A DNA stretch of 50,239 nucleotides from Burkholderiales bacterium (GCA_013044035.1 JABEVE010000027.1:1-50239); one strand, 5' to 3'; counted from the stretch's first letter, positions 39,078-46,298 are shown. Notes: generated by a model not told the origin, from the letters alone. A program made the numbers and translations.

Positions 39078-40612
39078 GCACTCCACCCCCTCGGCGCGCG
39101 CAAGACAACGCCGGGCCGCCGCAAGTTGTCTTGCTCCCCTCGGAGAGTGGGTTGGGTACAGCCCAACCCAGGGGGCCGTCCCGCATCCTCGCCGTGGCCT
39201 ACGGTGGCGGCCATATCGCCATGATGCTGCCCGTGCTGCGCGCCCTGCGCGCCCGGCGGCCCCACCTCTCCATCACCCTGCTGGCCTTGACCACCGCCGC
39301 CCGCGTGGCGCGCGATGCCGGCGAAACCCCGCTGGGCTATGTCGACCTGCTGCCGCTACTGTCGGCGCAAGAGCAGGCGCAGGCCTTGGCCCTGGGCCGC
39401 GCGCTCCAGCCGGGCAACACCCACCCCGACATTGCCGAGGCCGAGACCGTGGCCTACCTCGGCATCAACGCCTGGGATCTGCAGCAGCAGCATGGCCCGG
39501 AGGCCGCGCAGACGCTGCTCGACACCAAGGGGCGCCAGGGCTTTTATCCCCTGCACGCCTTCCGCCGCGTGCTCCAGCACCTGCAGCCCGATCTGGTGCT
39601 GGCCACCAACTCCCCGCGCAGCGAACAAGCCGTGGTCGATGCCGCGAGCGAAGCGGGCATTCCCAGCCTGGCCTTGCTCGACCTGTTCGCCTTGGGCGCG
39701 ACGCCCGCGGAATCCCGCAAGCGGGCTTCACCCCCCGAGGGGGCACAACAGTCTCGGGGCGACCCGTCGGCTTTTGTCGGCGACGCCTTCGCCGCCCGCA
39801 CCCGCTACCCCAGCCGGGTGTGCGTGTTGTCCGAATCGGCGCGCGACAACCTGATCGCCGCCGGATGGCCTGCGGAGCGCATCGCCGTCACCGGCAACCC
39901 GGCGTTCGACGCCCTCAACACCCCGCAAACACGCGCAGCCGGTCTCGCGCTACGCGAAGTTCTCGGCGGCGCGCAGCAGCATGAGAAAACGTCGGGCCGC
40001 CCCAAGTTGGCTCATCCCCCTCGGGGAGCGGCCATTGCCCAGCAGCAGTCTCGGGTCACTCTCATTGTGCTGGCCCTGCAGCCCGAGCCCCTGCACCACG
40101 CCGCGTCGCCCGGCCGCACGGGCGACCCCACGCTGCCCGAGCGCATTCTCCGCGCCAGCATCGCCTGCGTGCGCCAGCACCCCGATTGGCGGCTCATCGT
40201 GCGGCCGCACCCCTCGCAGCCCGCACCCCCGCTGCCCGACGATCCGCAGTTCCGCCTGTCCGCCTCCACCGAGGCGCTGCACCCCCTGCTGCACGCGGCG
40301 GACGTGGTGGTCACCGGCACCTCGACGGTCGCCCTCGAAGCCCATCTGGCGGGCACACGCGTGCTGCAACTGCTCGACTCCATCGCCGCGCCCGCCATGC
40401 CTTACCGCGCGCTGGGCGTGGCCGATGCGGCGTGTCACCTGATCGATCTGCCGTTGGCCCTCACCGCGCTGCTCGCCCAGGCCAAGCCCAGGCGCGCGGC
40501 GACAGCCGCTGGCACCGCGGCGGACCGGGTCTGCGACGAGGCGCTGGCCCTGCTTGCGGCCCACTCCGCGGCAGTACCCGCAACTGACACCCGAGCAGGT
40601 CCCCACCTATAA
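39074..40612 (+). CDS. GT-B-fold glycosyltransferase / CDP-glycerol-transferase-like protein
   Basis: The 512-residue protein has a GT-B pattern. The first strand is ILAVAYGGGHIAMMLPVLRAL, and the C-terminal nucleotide-binding half has DWRLIVRPHPSQP and HAADVVVTGTSTVALEAHLAGT, which resemble capsule glycosyl- or glycerophosphotransferases. The start ATG overlaps the asnB stop. Three segments are foreign to the fold: residues 4-35, before the first strand; about 213-232; and about 306-328. Each is Pro/Gly/Ser/Arg-rich and corresponds to a palindromic DNA element. The natural protein would thus be about 435 residues. Donor and acceptor are unknown. Confidence 0.75.
   Translation: MSTPPPRRAQDNAGPPQVVLLPSESGLGTAQPRGPSRILAVAYGGGHIAMMLPVLRALRARRPHLSITLLALTTAARVARDAGETPLGYVDLLPLLSAQEQAQALALGRALQPGNTHPDIAEAETVAYLGINAWDLQQQHGPEAAQTLLDTKGRQGFYPLHAFRRVLQHLQPDLVLATNSPRSEQAVVDAASEAGIPSLALLDLFALGATPAESRKRASPPEGAQQSRGDPSAFVGDAFAARTRYPSRVCVLSESARDNLIAAGWPAERIAVTGNPAFDALNTPQTRAAGLALREVLGGAQQHEKTSGRPKLAHPPRGAAIAQQQSRVTLIVLALQPEPLHHAASPGRTGDPTLPERILRASIACVRQHPDWRLIVRPHPSQPAPPLPDDPQFRLSASTEALHPLLHAADVVVTGTSTVALEAHLAGTRVLQLLDSIAAPAMPYRALGVADAACHLIDLPLALTALLAQAKPRRAATAAGTAADRVCDEALALLAAHSAAVPATDTRAGPHL
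39101..39170. repeat. In-frame palindromic element 1 in the glycosyltransferase gene
   Basis: Two perfect 9-bp inverted repeats lie in series: CAAGACAAC (39101-39109) with GTTGTCTTG (39125-39133), and TGGGTTGGG (39148-39156) with CCCAACCCA (39162-39170). The core CCGGGCCGCCGCAAG lies in the first loop and CTCCCCTCGGAG lies between the hairpins. It codes residues between the start codon and the first beta strand. Confidence 0.75.
39711..39770. repeat. In-frame palindromic element 2 in the glycosyltransferase gene
   Basis: Contains CCCGCAAGCGGG, the palindromic CCCCCCGAGGGGG and CAGTCTCGGGG. The last word recurs in element 3 of the same gene. It codes a hydrophilic SRKRASPPEGAQQSRGDP insertion. 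Confidence 0.65.
39991..40056. repeat. In-frame palindromic element 3 in the glycosyltransferase gene
   Basis: Reads CGGGCCGCCCCAAGTTGG, then CCCCCTCGGGGAG, then CAGTCTCGGG. The first two words recur in the neuB element and the last in element 2. It codes a TSGRPKLAHPPRGAAIAQQQ-like insertion between two helices and strands. Confidence 0.7.
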
Positions 40613-40633
40613 TCTGTACATCATTTCTGTACA
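40608..40633 (+). promoter_or_regulatory. Promoter and operator of the first toxin-antitoxin pair
   Basis: A perfect TATAAT (40608-40613) is followed by two TGTACA palindromes (40615-40620 and 40628-40633) separated by 7 bases. The antitoxin starts 15 bases further on. The arrangement fits autorepression by the antitoxin or by the toxin-antitoxin complex. The second module at 46 kb has the same TGTACA pair. Confidence 0.7.
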
Positions 40634-40647
40634 TTTTTAGGCTGGAC

Positions 40648-40893
40648 ATGATCACCATCTCGCTCAGTGCCCTGCGCAGCAACCTGCCGTCCCTGGTGCG
40701 CCGGGCGCAGCAGGGCGAGCGCATCGCCATCACCGTGCACGGAAAACCCGTGGCCGAGCTCGGCCCCAACCGCATCCCCGGCCAGCGTGAGGCCGCGCTG
40801 CAGCGTCTTGCCGCGCAGCGCGGAACCGTGATCACGGGCGATGTGCTGGCGCCGCTGGCCGATTCCTGGAGTGCCGATGCCGATCATTTGTGA
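40648..40893 (+). CDS. Phd/YefM-family antitoxin
   Basis: The 81-residue protein starts MITISLSALRSNLPSLVRRAQQ and has GERIAITVHGKPVAEL, the Phd/YefM DNA-binding fold. The variable C-terminal tail should bind the toxin. The stop overlaps the toxin start by 17 bases. It lies between the glycosyltransferase gene and neuA. Confidence 0.88.
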   Translation: MITISLSALRSNLPSLVRRAQQGERIAITVHGKPVAELGPNRIPGQREAALQRLAAQRGTVITGDVLAPLADSWSADADHL

Positions 40894-41275
40894 CACCCAC
40901 GCCCTGCTGTTCTGGGCCGATACGCCGCAACGCCTCGGCGCCGTGGGGCGCCAGACCATGGCCGATGCCGCCGAGCGCGGCGATCTGGCCTGCTGCACCA
41001 TCAGCCTGTGGGAAGTCGCCATGTTGCACGCCAAGGGCCGCATCACCCTCACTTCCAACAACGCCGCCGCTTATCTCGACGACATCGTCAGCGCGTTGAA
41101 CCTGCAGGTTTTGCCCATCACCCCCCGCATCGCGCAGCGCACCCAGAGCGCCGATTTCGTCCACAGCGATACGGCCGACCGCATCATCGCCGCCACGGCG
41201 CTGGAATGGCGCGCCCCGCTCATCACGGCCGACGAACAACTGCACCGCCTGCCGGGGCTGCACTGCATCTGGTGA
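40877..41275 (+). CDS. VapC-family PIN-domain toxin
   Basis: The 132-residue PIN-domain ribonuclease has acidic residues in CDTHALLFW (Asp6), ISLWEVAML and HSDTADRIIAATAL, then LITADEQL. I place the start at 40877, where it overlaps the antitoxin gene. It should cleave RNA, commonly tRNA in this family, unless neutralised. neuA starts 5 bases after its stop, so neuA may be partly expressed from the toxin-antitoxin promoter. Confidence 0.88.
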   Translation: MPIICDTHALLFWADTPQRLGAVGRQTMADAAERGDLACCTISLWEVAMLHAKGRITLTSNNAAAYLDDIVSALNLQVLPITPRIAQRTQSADFVHSDTADRIIAATALEWRAPLITADEQLHRLPGLHCIW

Positions 41276-41280
41276 ACACC

Positions 41281-41991
41281 ATGACCACCATCGCCACCAT
41301 CTGCGCCCGCGGCGGCAGCAAGGGCCTGCCGGGCAAGAACATCCTGCCTTTCGCGGGCCTGCCGCTCATCACGCACAGCATCCGCTTCGCGCTGCAGCAT
41401 CCGGCCATCAGCGCCGTGTATGTGTCCACCGACGATGAAGCCATCGCCGCCGTCTCCCGCGAGGCGGGGGCCGTGGTGCCCTACCTGCGCCCGACGGAAC
41501 TGGCGCGCGACGATGCACCGAAGCTGCCCGTCATCGAACATTTGGTGACGCACCTCGAAGCGCAGGGGCAGATCATCGGCCGCATCGTCGATCTGCAGCC
41601 CACATCACCGCTGCGCGCCCCAGTTGACCTCGACGGTTGCCTGGCCCGCGCCGACGCGCCCGACGCGCCGGGGCTGGTGCTCACCGTGTTCGACAGCGGC
41701 TTCAACCCCTATTTCAATCTGGTCGAGCAGTTGCCAGACGGATTGGTCTCCATCAGCAAGGGCGGTGGCCTCGCCGTGCGGCAGAGCGCGCCGGCGGTGT
41801 GGGCGCTGAATGGCTCGATCTACGTCTGGCGGCGCGCAGTCCTCGCCCATGCCGCCCGCCACGGCCTGTGGAGCGTGCCCGTGGCCGCCCATGCCATGCC
41901 CGCCGCGCGTTCGGTGGACATCGACACCGCCGACGACTTCGCCCTGGCCGAGTGGCATCACGCCCGGCAGCAGGCACACGCACAACCCTGA
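41281..41991 (+). CDS. legF: CMP-nonulosonate cytidylyltransferase (NeuA/LegF type)
   Basis: The 236-residue nucleotidyltransferase activates a sialic-acid-like sugar with CTP. The signature ICARGGSKGLPGKNI is at residues 7-21. VYVSTDDEAIAAVSREAGA, VDLQPTSPLRAP and LNGSIYVWRR are conserved in NeuA, PseF and LegF. The neighbouring NeuB, NeuC, PglD-like, PglE-like and PglF-like genes point to legionaminic acid as the substrate, which is inference. It starts 5 bases after the VapC stop. Confidence 0.88.
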   Translation: MTTIATICARGGSKGLPGKNILPFAGLPLITHSIRFALQHPAISAVYVSTDDEAIAAVSREAGAVVPYLRPTELARDDAPKLPVIEHLVTHLEAQGQIIGRIVDLQPTSPLRAPVDLDGCLARADAPDAPGLVLTVFDSGFNPYFNLVEQLPDGLVSISKGGGLAVRQSAPAVWALNGSIYVWRRAVLAHAARHGLWSVPVAAHAMPAARSVDIDTADDFALAEWHHARQQAHAQP

Positions 41992-42003
41992 ACAAAGCCC
42001 ACC

Positions 42004-43233
42004 ATGCCTAGCGATCGCGTCTTTCTCATTGCCGAAGCCGGCGTCAACCACAACGGCCAGCTCGACCTCGCGCTGCGACTCGTCGACGCCGCCCGTGCCG
42101 CCGGCGCCGACGCCGTGAAGTTCCAGACCTTCCGCGCCGCAGACCTCGCCCTGCCCGGCACCGCCACCGCCGCCTATCAGCAGGGCGCCACCGGCGAGAC
42201 CGATCAATTCACCATGCTGCGCAGGCTCGAACTCAACGCCGAGCAGCACCAGATCATTGCCGCACATTGCGAGCAGGTCGGCATCGAGTTCATGTCCACC
42301 CCGTTCTCGGAAGCCGCGGTGGATCTGCTCGTCAGCCTCGGGGTGCGGCGACTCAAGTTGTCGTCGGGCGAACTCGTCAACCGCCCGCTGCTGGACAAGG
42401 CCGCCACCACCGGGCTGCCGCTGATTCTCTCCACCGGCATGGCCACGCTGGACGAAGTGCAACGCGCCGTCGGCTGGGTGCAGGCGGCGTGGGCGCAGCG
42501 AGGCATGCACCGCACCGAAAACACATCTGACCCCGCCTCCGGGCCGCCCCTAGGCGGGTTCAGCCCCCTCGGGGCTGAGAGCCGCGGCTCCGGTCTGGCC
42601 TGCGCCAGACTGGACGGCATCAAGGGGCCTTGCTTGCAGCAAGGCCCCGCCCCGCAAGGGCAGCGAGGGCAAGGCCCGAGCGTGGGGGCACTGCCCCCTC
42701 CCCTAACCCTGCTGCAATGCACCTCGGCCTACCCTGCCCCCGATGACGCACTCAACCTGCGCGCCATCGCCACGCTACGCGCCGCCACCGGCCTGCCCAC
42801 CGGCTATTCCGACCACAGTCTGGGCAACACCGCCGCGCTCGCCGCCGTGGCGCTGGGCGCCTGCGTAGTGGAAAAGCACATCACCCTCGACCGCACCCTG
42901 CCCGGCCCCGACCACCGCGCCTCCAGCGAACCCGCCGAATTCGCCGCGCTGGCGCAGGACATCCGCCGCATCGAAGCCATGATGGGCGATGGGGTCAAGG
43001 CGCCGCGGCCCGACGAGATCGACGTGCGCGCCGTGGCCCGCCGCAGCGTGGTACTGGCCACCGCCCTGCCCGCAGGCACCGTGCTGCAGCGCGAACACCT
43101 GCAACTGCGCCGCCCCGCCAGCGGCATTCCCGCCGCCGAGTTCGACACCGTCATCGGCCAACGCCTGCGCACCGACGCCCCGGCGGGCGCGGTGCTGCAG
43201 TGGACGCACCTCAAAGGCGAAGCTGGAGCCTGA
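42004..43233 (+). CDS. legI: Nonulosonic acid synthase (NeuB/LegI type) with in-frame insertion
   Basis: NeuB-family enzymes condense phosphoenolpyruvate with a 6-carbon amino sugar to form the 9-carbon acid. The 409-residue protein has AEAGVNHNGQLDLALRLVD, AVKFQTF, FMSTPFSE, KLSSGELVN and LILSTGMATLDEV, and later LPTGYSDHSLGN, VEKHITLDR and GPDH. A C-terminal SAF antifreeze-like domain follows. Residues about 175-236 are an extra low-complexity run between the ATLDEV helix and the conserved LLQCTSAYPAP strand; they correspond to a repeat cluster in DNA. Without it the length would be about 348, normal for the family. Confidence 0.9.
   Translation: MPSDRVFLIAEAGVNHNGQLDLALRLVDAARAAGADAVKFQTFRAADLALPGTATAAYQQGATGETDQFTMLRRLELNAEQHQIIAAHCEQVGIEFMSTPFSEAAVDLLVSLGVRRLKLSSGELVNRPLLDKAATTGLPLILSTGMATLDEVQRAVGWVQAAWAQRGMHRTENTSDPASGPPLGGFSPLGAESRGSGLACARLDGIKGPCLQQGPAPQGQRGQGPSVGALPPPLTLLQCTSAYPAPDDALNLRAIATLRAATGLPTGYSDHSLGNTAALAAVALGACVVEKHITLDRTLPGPDHRASSEPAEFAALAQDIRRIEAMMGDGVKAPRPDEIDVRAVARRSVVLATALPAGTVLQREHLQLRRPASGIPAAEFDTVIGQRLRTDAPAGAVLQWTHLKGEAGA
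42527..42711. repeat. Composite palindromic repeat inserted in frame in the NeuB-type gene
   Basis: About 185 bases hold four palindromes or family words: GGGCCGCCCCTAGGCGGG; AGCCCC-CTC-GGGGCT (42562-42576); GTCTGGC / GCCAGAC (42593-42610); and a perfect 11-bp stem GGGGCCTTGCT / AGCAAGGCCCC (42624-42648). It ends GAGCGTGGGGGCACTGCCCCC. It codes about 60 residues. Confidence 0.75.
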
Positions 43234-43246
43234 ACCCGTTCAAATC

Positions 43247-43599
43247 TCAGTGACCCGGCTCATTCAGCATGATCTGCACGGCCGCGAGCAAACCAGGCAA
43301 AGCGTTCTGCACGATGTTCCAAACCGTGCCCGGATTGACCATGGCATAACCGTGGATCAACTGGTTGCGGAAAGCAACGATCTGCGGCACGTCCGGAATG
43401 CGGGAAGCCTTGGGGGCAGCCAGCTTGGCCAGTTGGTTGAGCGCTTCGCCGATCACTTCAAACTTACGCTCGACCGCGGCCTGCACCATCTCGTTGGCCA
43501 CATAGGCCTTGATGTCCAAGCCTGCGGTGAAAGACAGGACAGGATCGCCAGCACTGCCTCGCGCACATCCCAAAATAGGGCGCGCGGTTCACGCTGCAT
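43247..43599 (-). pseudogene. HepT-like (DUF86) toxin gene, frameshifted
   Basis: The downstream frame reads SFTAGLDIKAYVANEMVQ, then AVERKFEVIGEALNQLAK and FRNQLIHGYAMVNPGTVW, the HepT core including the R...H RNase-like motif. The N-terminus (MQREPRALFWDVREAVLAIL) is in another frame. The join contains a 5-base tandem duplication (GACAG twice, 43533-43542 on the plus strand); removing one copy restores the expected AILSFTAG. The start overlaps the end of the MntA remnant, as in intact modules. Confidence 0.82.
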
Positions 43600-43750
43600 A
43601 CACGGGTTCGCGATGGCGGTTGATGCTGGCGAGCACATAGGGGTTGCGCACCGCGCCCGGCTCCACCAGATCGACACCCCGCGACATGAAGACTCTGTTG
43701 ACTGCATTGAACGGCAAGTCCGCCAGCATCACCGATGCCGAACCCAGCGC
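43589..43750 (-). pseudogene. MntA-like nucleotidyltransferase antitoxin, C-terminal remnant
   Basis: A minus-strand frame ends RGVDLVEPGAVRNPYVLAS followed by INRHREPVYAA and a stop. This is the typical C-terminus of MntA (VDLVE..A.RNPY......VYAA). The nucleotidyltransferase GSxARG...D core is absent, and an in-frame stop limits the fragment upstream. Together with the broken HepT gene this is a dead type VII toxin-antitoxin module. Confidence 0.65.
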
Positions 43751-43818
43751 CGCGTAGCATCACGCATGAGGAGCCGTCACCCGGGCGCGTTCAACAGGCT
43801 TCGGGACATCGTCCCCCC

Positions 43819-43914
43819 TGCTACGTCTACGCTCTCAAAGACTCAAGGGCGTCACCTGCCATGCCGTTTTATATCGGTCAAGGAACAGGTACTCGTTCTT
43901 TTTCCAAGAAGACA
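43819..43914 (+). pseudogene. GIY-YIG domain fragment
   Basis: The frame reads CYVYALKDSRASPAMPFYIGQGTGTRSFS, matching the start of LEM-3-like GIY-YIG domains (YVYxL.DP....PFYIGKGxGxR). The rest of the domain is missing. The next bases are clearly AT-richer than the flanking polysaccharide genes. Confidence 0.45.
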
Positions 43915-43959
43915 CGCACATCGGTGATTGTTCCCTTTGGTGCAAAAGAAAAAGCTCAG

Positions 43960-44047
43960 ATGAGCCTGTCACTCTTGAAGGATGCAGTTCTTGAACTCGC
44001 AAAAGCCAATCCGCATAGCGCCTCAAATTCTGATCTAAGCCGCTTTC
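43960..44047 (+). pseudogene. Fragment of an accessory gene (N-terminal helical segment)
   Basis: A short frame reads MSLSLLKDAVLELAKANPHSA followed by SNSDLSRF and then enters the next gene out of frame. It resembles the first helices of a small winged-helix domain seen in accessory genes. I do not recognise it with confidence. It lies in the same AT-richer patch as the GIY-YIG fragment. Confidence 0.3.
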
Positions 44048-45343
44048 ATGCCCCGCCGCATCCTCTATCTCTCCGGCACCCGCGCCGACTTCGGGCTGAT
44101 GCGTCAGACCTTGCACGCGGCCGCTGCGCATCCGGAGCTGGAGGTGGCGGTGGCGGTCACGGGCATGCATCTGCACCCCGACTATGGCCACACGGTGGAC
44201 GACATCGTGGCCAGCGGGTTGCACATCGCGGCACGCATTCCCAGTGATGTGGGTGCGCGGGACGGTGCGGGCATGGCGCGGGCGATCAGCCAGACGCTGG
44301 CGGGACTGGTGCCGGTGCTGCAGGCCGAGCGGCCCGACGCGCTCCTGCTGCTGGGTGACCGGGGCGAGATGCTCGCGGGAGCGATTGCGGCGCTGCACCT
44401 GGGCGTGCCGTCCATCCACCTGCACGGCGGCGAGCGCTCGGGCACGGTGGACGAGCCGGTGCGCCACGCCATCAGCAAGCTCGCGGCGCTGCATTTCTGC
44501 GCCACCGTCGAATCGCGCGAGCGGCTCATCGCCCTGGGCGAAGAGCCGCAGCGCGTGCATGTGGTGGGCGCGCCGGGGCTGGACGATCTGGGCGATGCGC
44601 TGCACGCCCCGCGCTTTGCCGCGCTGCGGGCTTTGCAGACGGCGCTGGCACGGCATTCTCCCCACACCAACCCTCCCCACGCGTGGGGAGGGAGCGGTGA
44701 TGCTGCGGGGGCCGGGAGGGATGACGCTTCCGCAGGTGCAGCGCCGTTCCCGCCTCCCCCGCCCTTGGGGGAGGCGGGGAGGGGGAGCCTTGCCGAACGC
44801 CCCTACGCCCTCGTCCTGTTCCACCCCGTGGTGCAGCAGGCGGGCGACGCGGCCGCGCAGACCCAGGCCCTGCTCGACGGACTGCGTGCTGCCGGGGCGG
44901 GCTCGGCCTTCAGCGTGATCTGGCTGGCGCCCAATGCCGACGCGGGCTCGGGATATATCGAAACCTTGCTGCGCTCGCAGCAGTGGCCCGGGTTTCACCG
45001 CATCACCCACCTGCCGCGTGCCGACTATCTGGCCGCGCTGCGCCACGCCGCGGTGCTGGCCGGCAATTCGTCGTCGGGCATCATCGAGGCGGCCAGTCTG
45101 GGCACGCCGGTGGTCAACGTCGGCAGCCGCCAAAACTTTCGCGAGCGCAACGCCAACACCGTGGACGTGACGCCGCAGGCCGGGGCCATCGAGGCCGCCA
45201 TCCGGCAGGCTATGGCCCACGGGCCTTGGCCACACCATGCCGGTAACGTCTATGGTGACGGCCAGAGCGCCGCGCGCATCGCGCATCTACTGGCCACACT
45301 TCCCTTGTCGGCGGAGCTGCTGCACAAGGTCAACCGTTACTGA
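44048..45343 (+). CDS. legG: UDP-GlcNAc-type 2-epimerase, hydrolysing (NeuC/LegG)
   Basis: The 431-residue enzyme removes UDP while epimerising C2, giving ManNAc or its 2,4-diacetamido analogue for the NeuB-type synthase. It has the GT-B epimerase pattern: LYLSGTRADFGLMRQ, VTGMHLHPDYGHTV, LLLLGDRGEMLAGAIAA and IHLHGGERSGTVDEPVRHAISKLA (in part), then AGNSSSGIIEAASLGTPVVNVG. Residues about 203-249 are an insertion rich in Pro/Gly/Ala that replaces the expected short linker before YALVLFHPV and corresponds to a palindrome cluster. The gene stops 7 bases before neuD. Confidence 0.9.
   Translation: MPRRILYLSGTRADFGLMRQTLHAAAAHPELEVAVAVTGMHLHPDYGHTVDDIVASGLHIAARIPSDVGARDGAGMARAISQTLAGLVPVLQAERPDALLLLGDRGEMLAGAIAALHLGVPSIHLHGGERSGTVDEPVRHAISKLAALHFCATVESRERLIALGEEPQRVHVVGAPGLDDLGDALHAPRFAALRALQTALARHSPHTNPPHAWGGSGDAAGAGRDDASAGAAPFPPPPPLGEAGRGSLAERPYALVLFHPVVQQAGDAAAQTQALLDGLRAAGAGSAFSVIWLAPNADAGSGYIETLLRSQQWPGFHRITHLPRADYLAALRHAAVLAGNSSSGIIEAASLGTPVVNVGSRQNFRERNANTVDVTPQAGAIEAAIRQAMAHGPWPHHAGNVYGDGQSAARIAHLLATLPLSAELLHKVNRY
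44671..44778. repeat. Palindrome cluster inserted in frame in the NeuC-type gene
   Basis: Two strong palindromes: a perfect 22-bp CCCTCCCCACG/CGTGGGGAGGG (44671-44692), and a perfect 12-bp stem CCCGCCTCCCCC / GGGGGAGGCGGG with a 6-base loop (44749-44778). The family differs from the GGGCCGCCCC elements but the effect is the same: a low-complexity peptide in an otherwise normal enzyme. Confidence 0.75.
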
Positions 45344-45350
45344 ATCTCTC

Positions 45351-46001
45351 ATGTCTGCCTCCCCCAAAAAACCTTTGCTGATCGTCTTTGGCGCCGGTGG
45401 CCACGGCCGCGTGGCGGCCGATGCGGCCATGGCGAGCGGCGCCTTTTCGCGCGTGGTCGCCTCGGACCGCAACGCGGCCACCTGGGGCGGCGAACTGCTG
45501 CCCGGTGTCCCGGTGCTGTCGCCGCAAGTTGCCGCCGCGCTGCCCGGGCCACGTGCCGTCCACGTCGCCATCGGCGACAACCCGATGCGGCGCGACGAAG
45601 CGGCGCGACTGGCGTCCGTTGGCCCGCTGGCCACCATCGTCCACCCCAGCGCCAGCGTGGCGGCCTCGGCGCGCATCCAGCCCGGCTGCCTGATCACGGC
45701 ACAGTGCGTCGTCGGCCCCATGGCCGAGCTGGGCATCGGTGTCATCGTCAATCACGGCGCGGTGGTCGATCACGACTGCCGCATCGGCGCCTGGGCGCAT
45801 GTGGCCCCCGGCGCGCGCCTCGGCGGCGCGGTGCAGGTGGACGAAGCCGCCCTGGTGGGCGCCGGCAGCACGGTGCTGCGCAATCTGCGCGTGGGCGCCG
45901 GCAGCACACTGGGCGCGGGCGCGGTGCTGTTGCAAGACCTGCCCGACGGCGAGGCCTGGGCGGGTGTGCCTGCACGACCCTTGGAACGCGCATGCGCCTG
46001 A
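45351..46001 (+). CDS. legH: NeuD/PglD-family sugar O/N-acetyltransferase
   Basis: The 216-residue protein has an N-terminal Rossmann-like domain (LLIVFGAGGHGRVAADAAMASG). A left-handed beta-helix of hexapeptide repeats follows, with GVIVNHGAVVDHDCRIGAWAHVAPGA carrying the catalytic His of PglD. PglD acetylates the 4-amino group of UDP-4-amino-sugars; NeuD proteins were originally named as sialic acid O-acetyltransferases. With an aminotransferase and a dehydratase downstream, the PglD/LegH role is more likely. The start is ATG at 45351. Confidence 0.85.
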   Translation: MSASPKKPLLIVFGAGGHGRVAADAAMASGAFSRVVASDRNAATWGGELLPGVPVLSPQVAAALPGPRAVHVAIGDNPMRRDEAARLASVGPLATIVHPSASVAASARIQPGCLITAQCVVGPMAELGIGVIVNHGAVVDHDCRIGAWAHVAPGARLGGAVQVDEAALVGAGSTVLRNLRVGAGSTLGAGAVLLQDLPDGEAWAGVPARPLERACA

Positions 46002-46039
46002 TTCAGCGCCACAACCATCAGCCCGCCGCACCGCCCTGC

Positions 46040-46063
46040 GAATGTACACTTCCATGTACATTC
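46040..46063 (+). promoter_or_regulatory. Operator of the second toxin-antitoxin pair
   Basis: A perfect 9-bp inverted repeat GAATGTACA / TGTACATTC with a 6-base spacer lies 20 bases before the antitoxin start. It has the same TGTACA cores as the operator of the first module. Confidence 0.7.
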
Positions 46064-46082
46064 ACCACCCTGTAAGACTGCG

Positions 46083-46298
46083 ATGCGCGACACCACCTTC
46101 ACCGAACTGCGCAACCACGCGCGTGCGTTTTTCGACCTGGTCGAAGCCGGCGAAACCGTGCGTGTGCTGCGCAAAGGCAAGCCGATTGCGGAAATTCACC
46201 CGGTGGCAACGCAGACGCCCTCGTGGAAGCGGCGCCCGGCACGTCCATTGGCCATTCCGGGCGCACAGATCGGCCGCCTGATTCTCGAACAACGCTGA
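46083..46298 (+). CDS. Phd-family antitoxin
   Basis: The 71-residue protein starts MRDTTFTELRNHARAFFDLVEA and has GETVRVLRKGKPIAEIHPV, the Phd DNA-binding fold. Its C-terminal tail is basic (WKRRPARPL). The toxin gene starts 23 bases after its stop. The pair lies between neuD and the aminotransferase gene. Confidence 0.85.
   Translation: MRDTTFTELRNHARAFFDLVEAGETVRVLRKGKPIAEIHPVATQTPSWKRRPARPLAIPGAQIGRLILEQR

Noticed and set aside
43735-44247. A 170-codon plus-strand frame spanning the GIY-YIG fragment and the neuC start
   Set aside because: Its first third is a GIY-YIG fragment, but the remainder is out of frame with neuC and composed of shadow sequence, so I list only the fragments.
38277-44778. 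CRISPR array as the explanation for the repeated GC-rich palindromes
   Set aside because: The repeats are irregular in spacing and length, lie inside coding genes, have no unique spacers of constant size, and no cas genes are present.
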